In this document: positions 8,959 through 16,489 of the stretch, one piece after another
Layout of the letters: each line of letters opens with the position of its first letter
How positions within the stretch are numbered: the stretch's first letter is position 1
DNA from: Azonexaceae bacterium
Lineage (GTDB): Bacteria > Pseudomonadota > Gammaproteobacteria > Burkholderiales > Rhodocyclaceae
Direction: 5' to 3'
DNA: 64,000 nt
Assembly: GCA_009469675.1 (NCBI GenBank)
Contig: SSSZ01000061.1
Location: forward strand, 99,844 to 163,843
The notes under the pieces: generated by a model
Told to the model about the DNA's origin: nothing
Databases searched by the model: none
Seen by the model: only the letters and a program-made list of their open reading frames with translations
Translations under genes and position numbers: made by a program

Positions 8959-10554
8959 TCAGCCGGAATTTCGCTCCAGCCATTGGACGGACAGCGTTTT
9001 GCGGTCAATTTTGCCGTTCGGGTTACGCGGCAGGGGGCCGGACTGGATTTCGATCCCGGCGGGAATCATGTAGGCCGGCATGCGTAGCCGGCATTCCGCC
9101 AGGATTGCCGCCCCATCCACCGTCGCATCGGCAGTGGTTGCAATGACCTGGATGGCCTGCCCCAGGGTCGGGTGGTCGACGCCGAAGGCGACGCACTCGC
9201 CGACCAGGCGGGAAGCATAAAGAATTTCTTCGACCTCGGTGGGGCTGACCCGGTAGCCCGAGGTTTTTATCATTTCGTCCCGCCGGCCGACAAAATAGAG
9301 GAAACCGTCGTCGTCCCTACGCACCGTGTCGCCGGAAAAGACCGCCAGCTCGGGCAGGACCAGGCCGACCTCGCGCCCGGGCAGATGGGCGGGTAGCGGC
9401 TTGTAGCGCTCCGCCGTCTTGTCAGCATCGTTCCAGTAACCCATTCCGACCAGCGCCCCGCGGTGCACCAATTCGCCGGGTTCGTTGGCCGCGCAGGGGC
9501 TGCCGTCCTCGCGCAGGACGAGTATCTCGGCGTTGGGAATGGCCTTGCCGATCGAATCGGGGCGCCGATCCACCTCTTCGGGCGGCAGGTAGGTGGAGCG
9601 AAAGGCCTCGGTCAGGCCGTACATCAGATAAGGTTTGGTGCGCGGCACGCGGCGGCGCAGAGCGTCCAGCGTCTCCCGCGGCATGCGGCCGCCGGTATTG
9701 GCGAAATAGCGCAGGTGTTCGGTGATGTCGGCGGGCCATTCGAGCTGGGCGAGCTGGATGTAAAGTGGCGGAACCGCGGTAAGTCCGGTGACCCGCTCCT
9801 TCTCCAGGGCCTTGAGCACGTCCCGGGGGAGCAGATAATTGAGCAGGACGACCCGGGCGCCGGCATGGAAGGCCGTCGTCAGCTGACTGAACCCGGCGTC
9901 GAAGGAAAGCGGCAGGGCGGCAAGCAACACGTCGTCCGCCACGTTTTGCAGATAGCTGGCGACGCTTTTCGCCCCCGCCACCATATTCCTGTGGGAGAGC
10001 ACGACGCCCTTGGGCTTGCCGGTGCTGCCCGAGGTATACAGTATGCCCACCATGTCGGTATCGATGACCCGGTGGGGCCGGCGTTTTTCGGCCGCCAGGA
10101 GGTCGCGCCAGGCGCAGTAGGACAAGCTTCCGCCGGCGGGCAAGGGTTTGTCCGAATCGAGCACGACAACCTGGCGAAGATCGTGGCATTCGGGCAGAAC
10201 CTGAGCCAGCAGATCGAGGCGCTCGGGCGAAGTGACGAGCACCCGGACGTTGCAGTCGCGCAGGATGTAGGCGACCTGCTCGGGTTTGAGCAAAGGATTC
10301 AGCGGAACGAAAACCCCTCCGGCGGCGGGGGCGCCAAAACTGGCGACGACGGTTTCGAAACGCTTTTCCAGGTAGATCGCCACCCGCTCCCCCCGCTGCA
10401 GGCCCAGGCCCAGGAGACCGTTGGCGAAGCCGGTGACGGCTTCCTGCAGTGCGGCGTAGGGCAGGGATGCGCCCTTGTCGGTCAGCGCAATGGCGCCCGG
10501 GTCGCGTTCGGCGGAACGGAAGATCAGTTCAGGAAGGAGAGAGGAGTCAGGCAT
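8959..10554 (-). CDS. Acyl-CoA ligase (AMP-forming), exosortase A-associated
   Basis: Adenylate-forming ligase of the ANL superfamily (531 aa; TIGR03098-type). The ATP loop ILYTSGSTGKPKGVVLSH is intact. The middle motif YGLTEAFRSTY and the hinge region GRRDEMIKTSGYRVSPTEVEE are present, and the C-terminal lysine lies in PRNPNGKIDRKTL, so it should be catalytically active. ANL enzymes load acids onto CoA or a carrier protein; the divergent acyl carrier protein at 10706 is the obvious acceptor, though that is inference. It is upstream of, and probably co-transcribed with, the PLP decarboxylase. The start at 10554 was preferred over 10605 because the family begins at the motif MPDSSLLPELIFRSA. 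Confidence 0.92.
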   Translation of the reverse strand: MPDSSLLPELIFRSAERDPGAIALTDKGASLPYAALQEAVTGFANGLLGLGLQRGERVAIYLEKRFETVVASFGAPAAGGVFVPLNPLLKPEQVAYILRDCNVRVLVTSPERLDLLAQVLPECHDLRQVVVLDSDKPLPAGGSLSYCAWRDLLAAEKRRPHRVIDTDMVGILYTSGSTGKPKGVVLSHRNMVAGAKSVASYLQNVADDVLLAALPLSFDAGFSQLTTAFHAGARVVLLNYLLPRDVLKALEKERVTGLTAVPPLYIQLAQLEWPADITEHLRYFANTGGRMPRETLDALRRRVPRTKPYLMYGLTEAFRSTYLPPEEVDRRPDSIGKAIPNAEILVLREDGSPCAANEPGELVHRGALVGMGYWNDADKTAERYKPLPAHLPGREVGLVLPELAVFSGDTVRRDDDGFLYFVGRRDEMIKTSGYRVSPTEVEEILYASRLVGECVAFGVDHPTLGQAIQVIATTADATVDGAAILAECRLRMPAYMIPAGIEIQSGPLPRNPNGKIDRKTLSVQWLERNSG

Positions 10555-10661
10555 GATGGATATAGGAAAACAGGCATCCCGATTTGGCAACTGGTGACGA
10601 TACACCGGGATGCATCCATGACGGCGTGGAGTATCTCACAGTCCCGCCGGCTTCTTCACAC

Positions 10662-10667
10662 TATAAT
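10662..10667 (+). promoter_or_regulatory. Consensus -10 box before the acyl carrier gene
   Basis: A perfect TATAAT lies about 40 bp upstream of the acyl carrier protein start, in the 151-bp divergent gap 10555-10705. No convincing -35 hexamer is seen at normal spacing, so it is a possible rather than certain sigma-70 promoter. I found no -24/-12 element on either strand of this gap. Confidence 0.4.
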
Positions 10668-10705
10668 GCGGCCCATTCATACGCCGCCAGACAGGGGAGT
10701 TTGTT

Positions 10706-10957
10706 TTGGACATCAAAAAAGAAGTTCTCGCCGTTCTCGACGAGATCCTGAGCCTCAACGGCCGTTCCTCCGCATTCACCGACGACACGCCCCTCCTCGG
10801 CGCCATCCCGGAACTCGATTCGATGGCCGTCGTCGCCCTCATCACGACGCTGGAAGAGCGTTTCGGCATCGCCGTCAATGACGACGAAATCGACGGCGCA
10901 ACCTTTTCCACGGTCGGCGCCCTGGTCGATTTCGTGGGGCAGAAGGCGGCCAGCTAA
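10706..10957 (+). CDS. Acyl carrier protein, exosortase-associated
   Basis: Small carrier protein (83 aa) of the ACP/PCP fold. The phosphopantetheine site is Ser39 in the motif ELDSMAVVAL, flanked by four predicted helices. It begins with TTG; this start is supported by the strong ribosome site AGGGGAG about 8 nt upstream, and no ATG lies close by in frame. It is not the housekeeping ACP (no fab genes nearby). It is divergent from the ANL ligase, which could load it, and 9 bp ahead of the hydrolase pair. The likely role is to carry an acyl or aminoacyl group used to decorate the exopolysaccharide or another envelope product; the cargo is unknown. Confidence 0.9.
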   Translation: MDIKKEVLAVLDEILSLNGRSSAFTDDTPLLGAIPELDSMAVVALITTLEERFGIAVNDDEIDGATFSTVGALVDFVGQKAAS

Positions 10958-10966
10958 GCGGCTCCG

Positions 10967-11785
10967 ATGGCCCCCTCGGCCTTCTTCCTCCCCGTCGGCA
11001 CGGGCGAGCGCTTCTGCATCCTCCACCCCGCCGCCTCTGAGCGGCGCAAGGGATGCGTCGTCTACGCCCACCCCTTCGCCGAGGAGATGAACAAATCGCG
11101 CCGCATGGTGGCTCTCCAGGCGTCCGCCCTGGCCGATGCCGGCTATGCCGTCCTGCAGCTCGACCTCGACGGCTGCGGCGACAGCAGCGGCGACTTCGCC
11201 GACGCCAGCTGGGAGGGCTGGTGCAGCGACGTCGTTCGCGCCTGCCGCTGGATGCGGGAGCAACAGCCCGGACCGGTCTGGTTGTGGGGATTGCGGGCGG
11301 GCGTCCTGGTCGCCGCAGAGGCCGCGAGGCGGCTTGATTTCCCGGTAAACCTTCTTTTCTGGCAACCGGCCGTGGCCGGCAAATCCCTTTTGCAGCAGTT
11401 CCTTCGCCTCAGCCTTGCCGCCGAACTCGTCGGCGGCAACAGCCGGGGCGCCATGGAAGCCCTGCGCCGCCGGATCGACGGCGGTGAACCCGTCGAGATC
11501 GCCGGCTACACGCTCGCCCCGGGCCTGGCGCTGGGCCTTGAACAGGCGGTCCTGGCGCCCCTGCCCGCGACGACGACCAAAGTAATCTGGCTTGAAGTCT
11601 CCAGCCGTGCCGACGCCACCCTGGCTCCGGTATCGGAGAAAACCCTGGAAGCCCTGCGCCAGTCCGGCAGCACCGTCTTCGCCCGGGTCGCGAACGGCCC
11701 CGCCTTCTGGCAAACCAGCGAAATCGAAGAGGCGCCGGAGCTCATCCGGGCGACCGTCGACGCCTTGTCGGAGGTCGGCCCATGA
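10967..11785 (+). CDS. Alpha/beta-hydrolase-like protein, exosortase A-associated (hydrolase 2 type)
   Basis: Alpha/beta-hydrolase fold protein (272 aa) resembling the exosortase A-associated hydrolase 2 family (TIGR03101), including the typical YAHPFAEEMNKSRRM segment near residues 33-47. The nucleophile elbow, normally G-x-S-x-G, reads G108-L-R110-A-G112, so the serine is replaced by arginine. Classical esterase chemistry is unlikely; it may bind an acyl or thioester group without hydrolysing it, or use a different mechanism. It lies 9 bp after the acyl carrier protein and overlaps the next hydrolase by 4 bp, so the two hydrolases are probably made together. Confidence 0.9.
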   Translation: MAPSAFFLPVGTGERFCILHPAASERRKGCVVYAHPFAEEMNKSRRMVALQASALADAGYAVLQLDLDGCGDSSGDFADASWEGWCSDVVRACRWMREQQPGPVWLWGLRAGVLVAAEAARRLDFPVNLLFWQPAVAGKSLLQQFLRLSLAAELVGGNSRGAMEALRRRIDGGEPVEIAGYTLAPGLALGLEQAVLAPLPATTTKVIWLEVSSRADATLAPVSEKTLEALRQSGSTVFARVANGPAFWQTSEIEEAPELIRATVDALSEVGP

Positions 11786-12642
11786 CCGAGGCAACGAGGG
11801 CGATCGTCTTCAGCCGGGGCGACGACCACCTGCTCGGCATCCTCTCCCTTCCCCGGGCGGCCGGCACGACGGGTGTCGTGATCGCCGTCGGCGGGCCCCA
11901 ATACCGTGCCGGCAGCCACCGGCAGTTCGTGCTCCTGGCCCGGCACCTGGCGGCCGGCGGTTTTCCGGTCCTGCGCTTCGATTATCGCGGCATGGGCGAC
12001 AGCGCCGGCGAACCCCGCAATTTCCAGCAAGTCGACGACGACATCGGCGCTGCCATCGAGGCCCTCCAGGCCAACTGCCCGGACATCACCCGGGTCGTGC
12101 TGTGGGGGCTTTGTGACGCGGCGTCATCGGCACTGCTTTACTGGCACAGGCGCCGCGACCCACGCCTGGCCGGCCTTTGTCTCCTCAACCCCTGGGTGCG
12201 CTCGGAAACCACCCTGGCCCGCGCCCAGATCAAGCATTACTATGGGCAACGCCTGCTGCAGCCCGAATTCTGGAAGAAACTCCTGCGGGGCGGCGTGCCG
12301 GTCGGGAAAGCCGTCGCCGGCCTGGCGGAAAAGCTGGCCCAGTCGTTCCGCCCAGCCTCCCGCGAGAGCGGACCGGAGCTTGGTTTTCAGGAACGCATGG
12401 CGATCGCTCTGGCGGAATTCCCGGGGGCCGTCCTCGTCATCCTCAGCGAACGCGACCACACGGCCAAGGAATTCCTCGAATACGCCGCCATGACGCCCCG
12501 ACTGGCCACGGCCCTCGACCGGCCAAATCTGCGGCGCGCCGACATCGCCGGCGCCGACCACACCTTCTCCAGCGCCGCCTGGCGCGGCGAAGTCGAACGA
12601 ACCACCCTGGATTGGCTCAACAGCCTGCGGAGTCCGGCATGA
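11782..12642 (+). CDS. Alpha/beta-hydrolase-like protein, exosortase A-associated (hydrolase 1 type)
   Basis: Second alpha/beta-hydrolase fold protein (286 aa), similar to the hydrolase 1 family (TIGR03100). The oxyanion-side motif VGGPQYRAGSHRQF and the FDYRGMGDSAG strand-turn are clear. The nucleophile position reads G109-L-C111-D-A, with Cys in place of Ser and no second glycine, which would suit a thioesterase or transacylase better than a serine esterase. A C-terminal His is offered by GADHTFSSAAW. The start codon overlaps the stop of the first hydrolase, and its own stop overlaps the next glycosyltransferase (ATGA both times). No function of this pair has been established to my knowledge. 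Confidence 0.9.
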   Translation: MTEATRAIVFSRGDDHLLGILSLPRAAGTTGVVIAVGGPQYRAGSHRQFVLLARHLAAGGFPVLRFDYRGMGDSAGEPRNFQQVDDDIGAAIEALQANCPDITRVVLWGLCDAASSALLYWHRRRDPRLAGLCLLNPWVRSETTLARAQIKHYYGQRLLQPEFWKKLLRGGVPVGKAVAGLAEKLAQSFRPASRESGPELGFQERMAIALAEFPGAVLVILSERDHTAKEFLEYAAMTPRLATALDRPNLRRADIAGADHTFSSAAWRGEVERTTLDWLNSLRSPA

Positions 12643-13862
12643 AACGCCTCCTCATGATTGCCTACCACTTTCCACCCCTGGCCGGGAGCAGCGGCATCCA
12701 GCGCACGCTGCGCTTCGTGCAGCAGCTTCCCGCCTTCGGCTGGCAACCCCTGGTACTCAGCGCCGACCCCCGGGCCTACGAGCGGACGAGCCACGACCTC
12801 CTGGCCGACATCCCCGCCGGCACGGTGGTCCGGCGGCCGCTCGCCTTCGACACCGCCCGCCAGCTTTCCCTCGGGGGGCGCTATTTCGGCTGGATGGCCC
12901 GCCCCGATCGCTGGGTCAGCTGGAAATTCGGCGCCGTCCGCGAAGGCCTTCGCCTCATCGACGAATACAAACCCGATGCCATCTGGTCCACCTATCCCAT
13001 CGCCACCGCCCACCTCATCGGTGCGGAACTCCACCGGCGCAGCGGCATTCCCTGGTTCGCCGATTTTCGCGACCCCATGGCCCAGGAAGGCTACCCCGCC
13101 GACCCCCTGGTCTGGAAGAGCTTCAAGCGCATCGAAGAGGGAGCACTTCGGCGGGCCACCCGCAGCCTGTTCACCACGCCGGGCGCCGCCCGGGTCTACC
13201 GCGAACGCTATCCCGACGCCGCCGAGCGCATCGCCGTCCTGGAAAACGGCTACGACGAGGAAACCTTCGCGACCGCCGACGCCGACCGCAGCCCCCTCAA
13301 CCCGGGCACGCTGACCCTGGTGCACAGCGGCATCATCTACCCGGAAGAACGCGACCCGACGCAGCTCTTCGAAGCCCTGGGCCGCCTGAAAAAGACGGGG
13401 AAAATCGCCCCGGGACAGATCAAGCTTCGTTTTCGGGCGGCGGTCCACGACGAGCTGCTCAGCGACCTGGCCCGCACCCACGATGTCGCGGAATTCATCG
13501 AATGCTGCCCGGCGGTACCCTACCGTGCCGCAATCTCGGAAATGCTGCGGGCCGACGGTCTGCTGGTGATGCAGGCCGCCAACTGCAACGAGCAGATTCC
13601 GGCCAAGCTATACGAATATCTGCGGGCCGACCGCCCGATCATCGCCCTGACGGACCCCGTCGGCGACACGGCAACAACCTTGCGCCAGGCCGGAGTGCCG
13701 AAGATCGCCCGCATCGATTCGGCGGAAGAAATCGCCGCGATCCTGAGCGAATTCGTGCACAACGAGGGGGAGCGCACCCGCAACCGGCCCGATCCCAGGC
13801 AAGTGGCCGCGGCTTCCCGCCGCGAAAGAACGGCGCAACTGGCTAAACTGCTGGAAAGCTGA
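12639..13862 (+). CDS. GT4-like glycosyltransferase
   Basis: Glycosyltransferase of the GT-B fold (407 aa). The N-terminal nucleotide fold starts at LLMIAYHFPPLAGSSGIQRT, a typical GT4 opening with the acceptor-side glycine loop. The C-terminal half has the donor-side region with PAKLYEYLRADRPIIALTD, equivalent to the usual E-x7-E region. It acts in the cytoplasm, adding a sugar to the lipid-linked repeat. The start at 12639 overlaps the hydrolase stop and was chosen over far-upstream in-frame starts that would lie entirely inside that gene. It is the last gene of the plus-strand carrier/hydrolase operon and converges on the FemAB gene across an 88-bp gap. Confidence 0.9.
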   Translation: MKRLLMIAYHFPPLAGSSGIQRTLRFVQQLPAFGWQPLVLSADPRAYERTSHDLLADIPAGTVVRRPLAFDTARQLSLGGRYFGWMARPDRWVSWKFGAVREGLRLIDEYKPDAIWSTYPIATAHLIGAELHRRSGIPWFADFRDPMAQEGYPADPLVWKSFKRIEEGALRRATRSLFTTPGAARVYRERYPDAAERIAVLENGYDEETFATADADRSPLNPGTLTLVHSGIIYPEERDPTQLFEALGRLKKTGKIAPGQIKLRFRAAVHDELLSDLARTHDVAEFIECCPAVPYRAAISEMLRADGLLVMQAANCNEQIPAKLYEYLRADRPIIALTDPVGDTATTLRQAGVPKIARIDSAEEIAAILSEFVHNEGERTRNRPDPRQVAAASRRERTAQLAKLLES

Positions 13863-13950
13863 CCGGCCGGCGGCCACCCCCGGCCACCCCCGAACCCAGG
13901 TCAAGCAAGACGGCCCGTTTCGGCCCGCCCCGGAGAACCGGCGACGGTCT

Positions 13951-15015
13951 TCACGCCGGCTCGGAGTCTCCGTGGTCTTCTTTTCTTTTTCTCGCGGCGA
14001 GCTGCTTCAGGAACGGCCAGCGATAGCAGGTCAGGTGGTACAGGCTGCGCTTCTGATCGGTCCAGCGCGTGTGCCACTCCATCATCCGCCCGTAGAATTC
14101 CACCCGCTTCCATCGCCCTTCCCCGTAGATCTCCTCCAGGACGTCCTGGAGGAGAAGGAAGGCGGGGGAAAAGGGATGCGTGGACTCGTCGTAGGTCGTC
14201 TTCAGGATGGTGATCGTCTGCCCCCGCCCAAGACATAGATTGACGGCAACCACCCGGTCGTCGAAGAGATACTCGTAGACGAAGGCCTCACCCCGGGATG
14301 CCGCATCCTGCATCAAGCGCGTGTAGAACCGGCCTTGATCGTTGTCCGGGTGGATGGCCGTGCCCGACGCCGCTTTCCAACCTGCGCTCTCCAGCACGCC
14401 GTAGCGGGCGATGGCGGGCGCCATGTCCTCGGGCGAAGTGAATTTGCGCATTCGGCCGGACATGCCTTCCGTTTCCAGCTTGTTACGCTGCTTACGCATG
14501 TTTTGGCGGAGGTTCTTGCCGCGGGCGCTCCAGAAGTCGTCAAAACTGCCGGCGATATCGACCCAACCAGTCTCGATGTAATCAGCCGTTCGGGTGTTGG
14601 CGGCATCAGGCATGCGGGGCGCGAACATCGGGTCGATCTGCGTCACCGAGAAGGTGACGCAAAACCCGAATCCGGCCCGGTTCAAACTGTTGGACAACGC
14701 CTCGAGCGTCGGGCCGGGGGCGGCAACCCAAGCCCCGAGCGGGATCTGGGCCGGCTGAAAAGTCTGCCAACGGAAGCGCCCCGCCTTGCTCGCCACGAGC
14801 ATCGCCACCACCTGATCGGCCTGGCGGCCGATGAGCAGTCGTTCGCCGCCCTGGCCGAAAACCGCGATGGCCGTCGCGATGGCCTCGGCGCCAAGAAACG
14901 GCAGGTCGCTCCGGGCCGCGTTCAACCGATTCCAATCGGCCCGCAGTCCTTCGTTTACGCCGAGATCACTGGCCGGCAGGGATTTCCATTCAATACTTAC
15001 GGCGGTCATCGGCAA
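13951..15015 (-). CDS. FemAB/GNAT-like protein
   Basis: GNAT-fold protein of the FemAB-like Acetyltransf_6 type (354 aa). Such proteins transfer an acyl or aminoacyl group to an amine, and in polysaccharide loci they are thought to decorate amino sugars. Visible family features are the segment FDDFWSARGKNLRQNMRKQR near residues 155-175, YGVLESAGWKAASGTAIHPD, and the C-terminal GNAT core VVAVNLCLGRGQTITILKTTYDE. It is close in layout to the first half of the tandem protein at 16480-18636, so the two probably arose by duplication. It stands alone on the minus strand, divergent from the aminotransferase. Confidence 0.86.
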   Translation of the reverse strand: MPMTAVSIEWKSLPASDLGVNEGLRADWNRLNAARSDLPFLGAEAIATAIAVFGQGGERLLIGRQADQVVAMLVASKAGRFRWQTFQPAQIPLGAWVAAPGPTLEALSNSLNRAGFGFCVTFSVTQIDPMFAPRMPDAANTRTADYIETGWVDIAGSFDDFWSARGKNLRQNMRKQRNKLETEGMSGRMRKFTSPEDMAPAIARYGVLESAGWKAASGTAIHPDNDQGRFYTRLMQDAASRGEAFVYEYLFDDRVVAVNLCLGRGQTITILKTTYDESTHPFSPAFLLLQDVLEEIYGEGRWKRVEFYGRMMEWHTRWTDQKRSLYHLTCYRWPFLKQLAARKRKEDHGDSEPA

Positions 15016-15188
15016 CGTTTTCGATAGCGAGAAAGGGCATATTGGCGGAGAGTGAATCCGGCAGCCACGGACGGCAGCCGATCCAGTCAGGGTTCAGATG
15101 ATAGCGTCAGTCGGGAGAACAATTACCGGAATAGTTCACACTACGCCATAGATAAACCTCCGTCCCTCAGGGAACAAGGCGATCGGCC

Positions 15189-15204
15189 TGGCATTTTTTA
15201 CGCC
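15189..15204 (+). promoter_or_regulatory. Candidate sigma-54 promoter before the aminotransferase operon
   Basis: The sequence TGGCATTTTTTACGCC has the -24 element TGGCA and a -12 GC exactly 10 bases after GG, with a T-rich middle; the base pair before GC does not match TT. The predicted start site is near 15215, about 78 nt before the aminotransferase. It lies in the 277-bp divergent gap 15016-15292, in which I see no gene. Control by PrsR is an inference. Confidence 0.45.
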
Positions 15205-15292
15205 CTTCCCGGACCGATGTGAAGTGTGCCACTGAAAAGCGCAGGAATTCTACAGTACCATTGGACTAGCCTCCTGACGGACTATCGCGCTT

Positions 15293-16489
15293 TTGATCAC
15301 CTCTTTTCGCCTGTTCGACCCCGCTCCCTGCGCCTTTCCCCGGTCGCGGGTAGCGTTGCTGCCACCTCCCGGACTCTCGTCCATGGGCTTGGCGCCGTCG
15401 TCGCGCTACGCCTTCCTCACCGGATCGGCGGGCGGGGCGTTCTACAGCCGGGGGCGGTACGCCCTGCTGGAAGCCTACCGCCTGGCCGGGGTCGGGCCGG
15501 GCCGCGCCTTGCTCGCCCCGGCTTATCATTGCCGGACCATGGTCGACCCGGCGGTCCGGCTGGCGGCCGAAACCGTGCTTTATCCTTGCGACCGTGAGTT
15601 ACGGCCCGACTGGCCGTCGATTTCGCGACTTATCGAAACCAGCGTCCGCCCCGTCAAGGCCCTGCTGCTCACCCACTTTTTCGGCATCCGCCAGGACATG
15701 AAGGCGGCCCGGGCGTTTTGCGACGCCCACGACCTGGCGCTGATCGAGGACTGCTCCCACGCCTTCGCCTATCTGCAAAAAGGCGAAAAGCCGGGCACCT
15801 ACAGCGATTTCGTCATCGCCAGCCCCTACAAGTTCGCTCCCTGCGAAGACGGCGGCCTGCTCCTTGCCGGCCGGGGCCGGCGCTTGCCCGACACCGCCTT
15901 GCGCTCCCCCGGACCGGCGGCGCAACTGCGCGCCCTGGCCCGCACCGTCGAGCGGGTGTTTTCTCCGCCCCCTCCGCCGGCCGCGACTGCATCGGCGGCG
16001 CCGATCCGCCCCGCCGAACTGGTTCCGGCCGCCGAAGCCGAAGAAGCCGGCGATACAATATCTACCCTGTATGATCCGAGGGACGAAAACAACGCGGGAT
16101 TTTTCGCCTCCCGTCTGATCCTCGGGACAAGCAACCCGGACAAGATCGCCGAGGCCAGGCGGAGCAATTACCGGCGGTGGGTCGAAGCCGTAGCACCGCT
16201 GCCCCGCTGCCAAGCACTTTTCCCTGAACTCGAGGAGAACTGCGTACCCTACATGTTCCCGCTGTATATCGACCATCCGAATCCGCATTTTTATATCCTC
16301 AAGCACCTCGGCGTGCCGATCTGGCGCTGGGACGAGATGGCCGTATCCGCCTGCCCGGTGGCCGCCGACTACCGCCTGCGGGTTCTCCATCTGCCTTGCC
16401 ACCAGGCCCTTGGCGCGGGGGAAATGGCCTGGTTGACCGCCACCGTGGCAGAGGTCATGCGAACCGCAAGCTGCGAGCCATGCCGCTAG
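15293..16489 (+). CDS. DegT/DnrJ-type aminotransferase
   Basis: PLP-dependent sugar aminotransferase (398 aa) of the DegT/DnrJ/EryC1 family. Conserved features are PAYHC near residues 76-80, the cofactor Asp153 in LIEDCSHAF, and Lys180 in SPYKFAPCEDGG, which should form the PLP aldimine. It probably makes an amino sugar for the repeat unit, a natural substrate for the FemAB-like proteins on both sides. The start is uncertain: a TTG at 15293 gives the N-terminal segment expected for the family, while the first ATG is at 15383. A Pro/Ala-rich insert lies near residues 220-250. The gene overlaps the following FemAB fusion by 10 bp. Confidence 0.85.
   Translation: MITSFRLFDPAPCAFPRSRVALLPPPGLSSMGLAPSSRYAFLTGSAGGAFYSRGRYALLEAYRLAGVGPGRALLAPAYHCRTMVDPAVRLAAETVLYPCDRELRPDWPSISRLIETSVRPVKALLLTHFFGIRQDMKAARAFCDAHDLALIEDCSHAFAYLQKGEKPGTYSDFVIASPYKFAPCEDGGLLLAGRGRRLPDTALRSPGPAAQLRALARTVERVFSPPPPPAATASAAPIRPAELVPAAEAEEAGDTISTLYDPRDENNAGFFASRLILGTSNPDKIAEARRSNYRRWVEAVAPLPRCQALFPELEENCVPYMFPLYIDHPNPHFYILKHLGVPIWRWDEMAVSACPVAADYRLRVLHLPCHQALGAGEMAWLTATVAEVMRTASCEPCR

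Noticed and set aside
13871..13890. Two tandem copies of CGGCCACCCC between convergent genes
   Set aside because: Only two short copies; no hairpin or repeat array, so no function can be supported.
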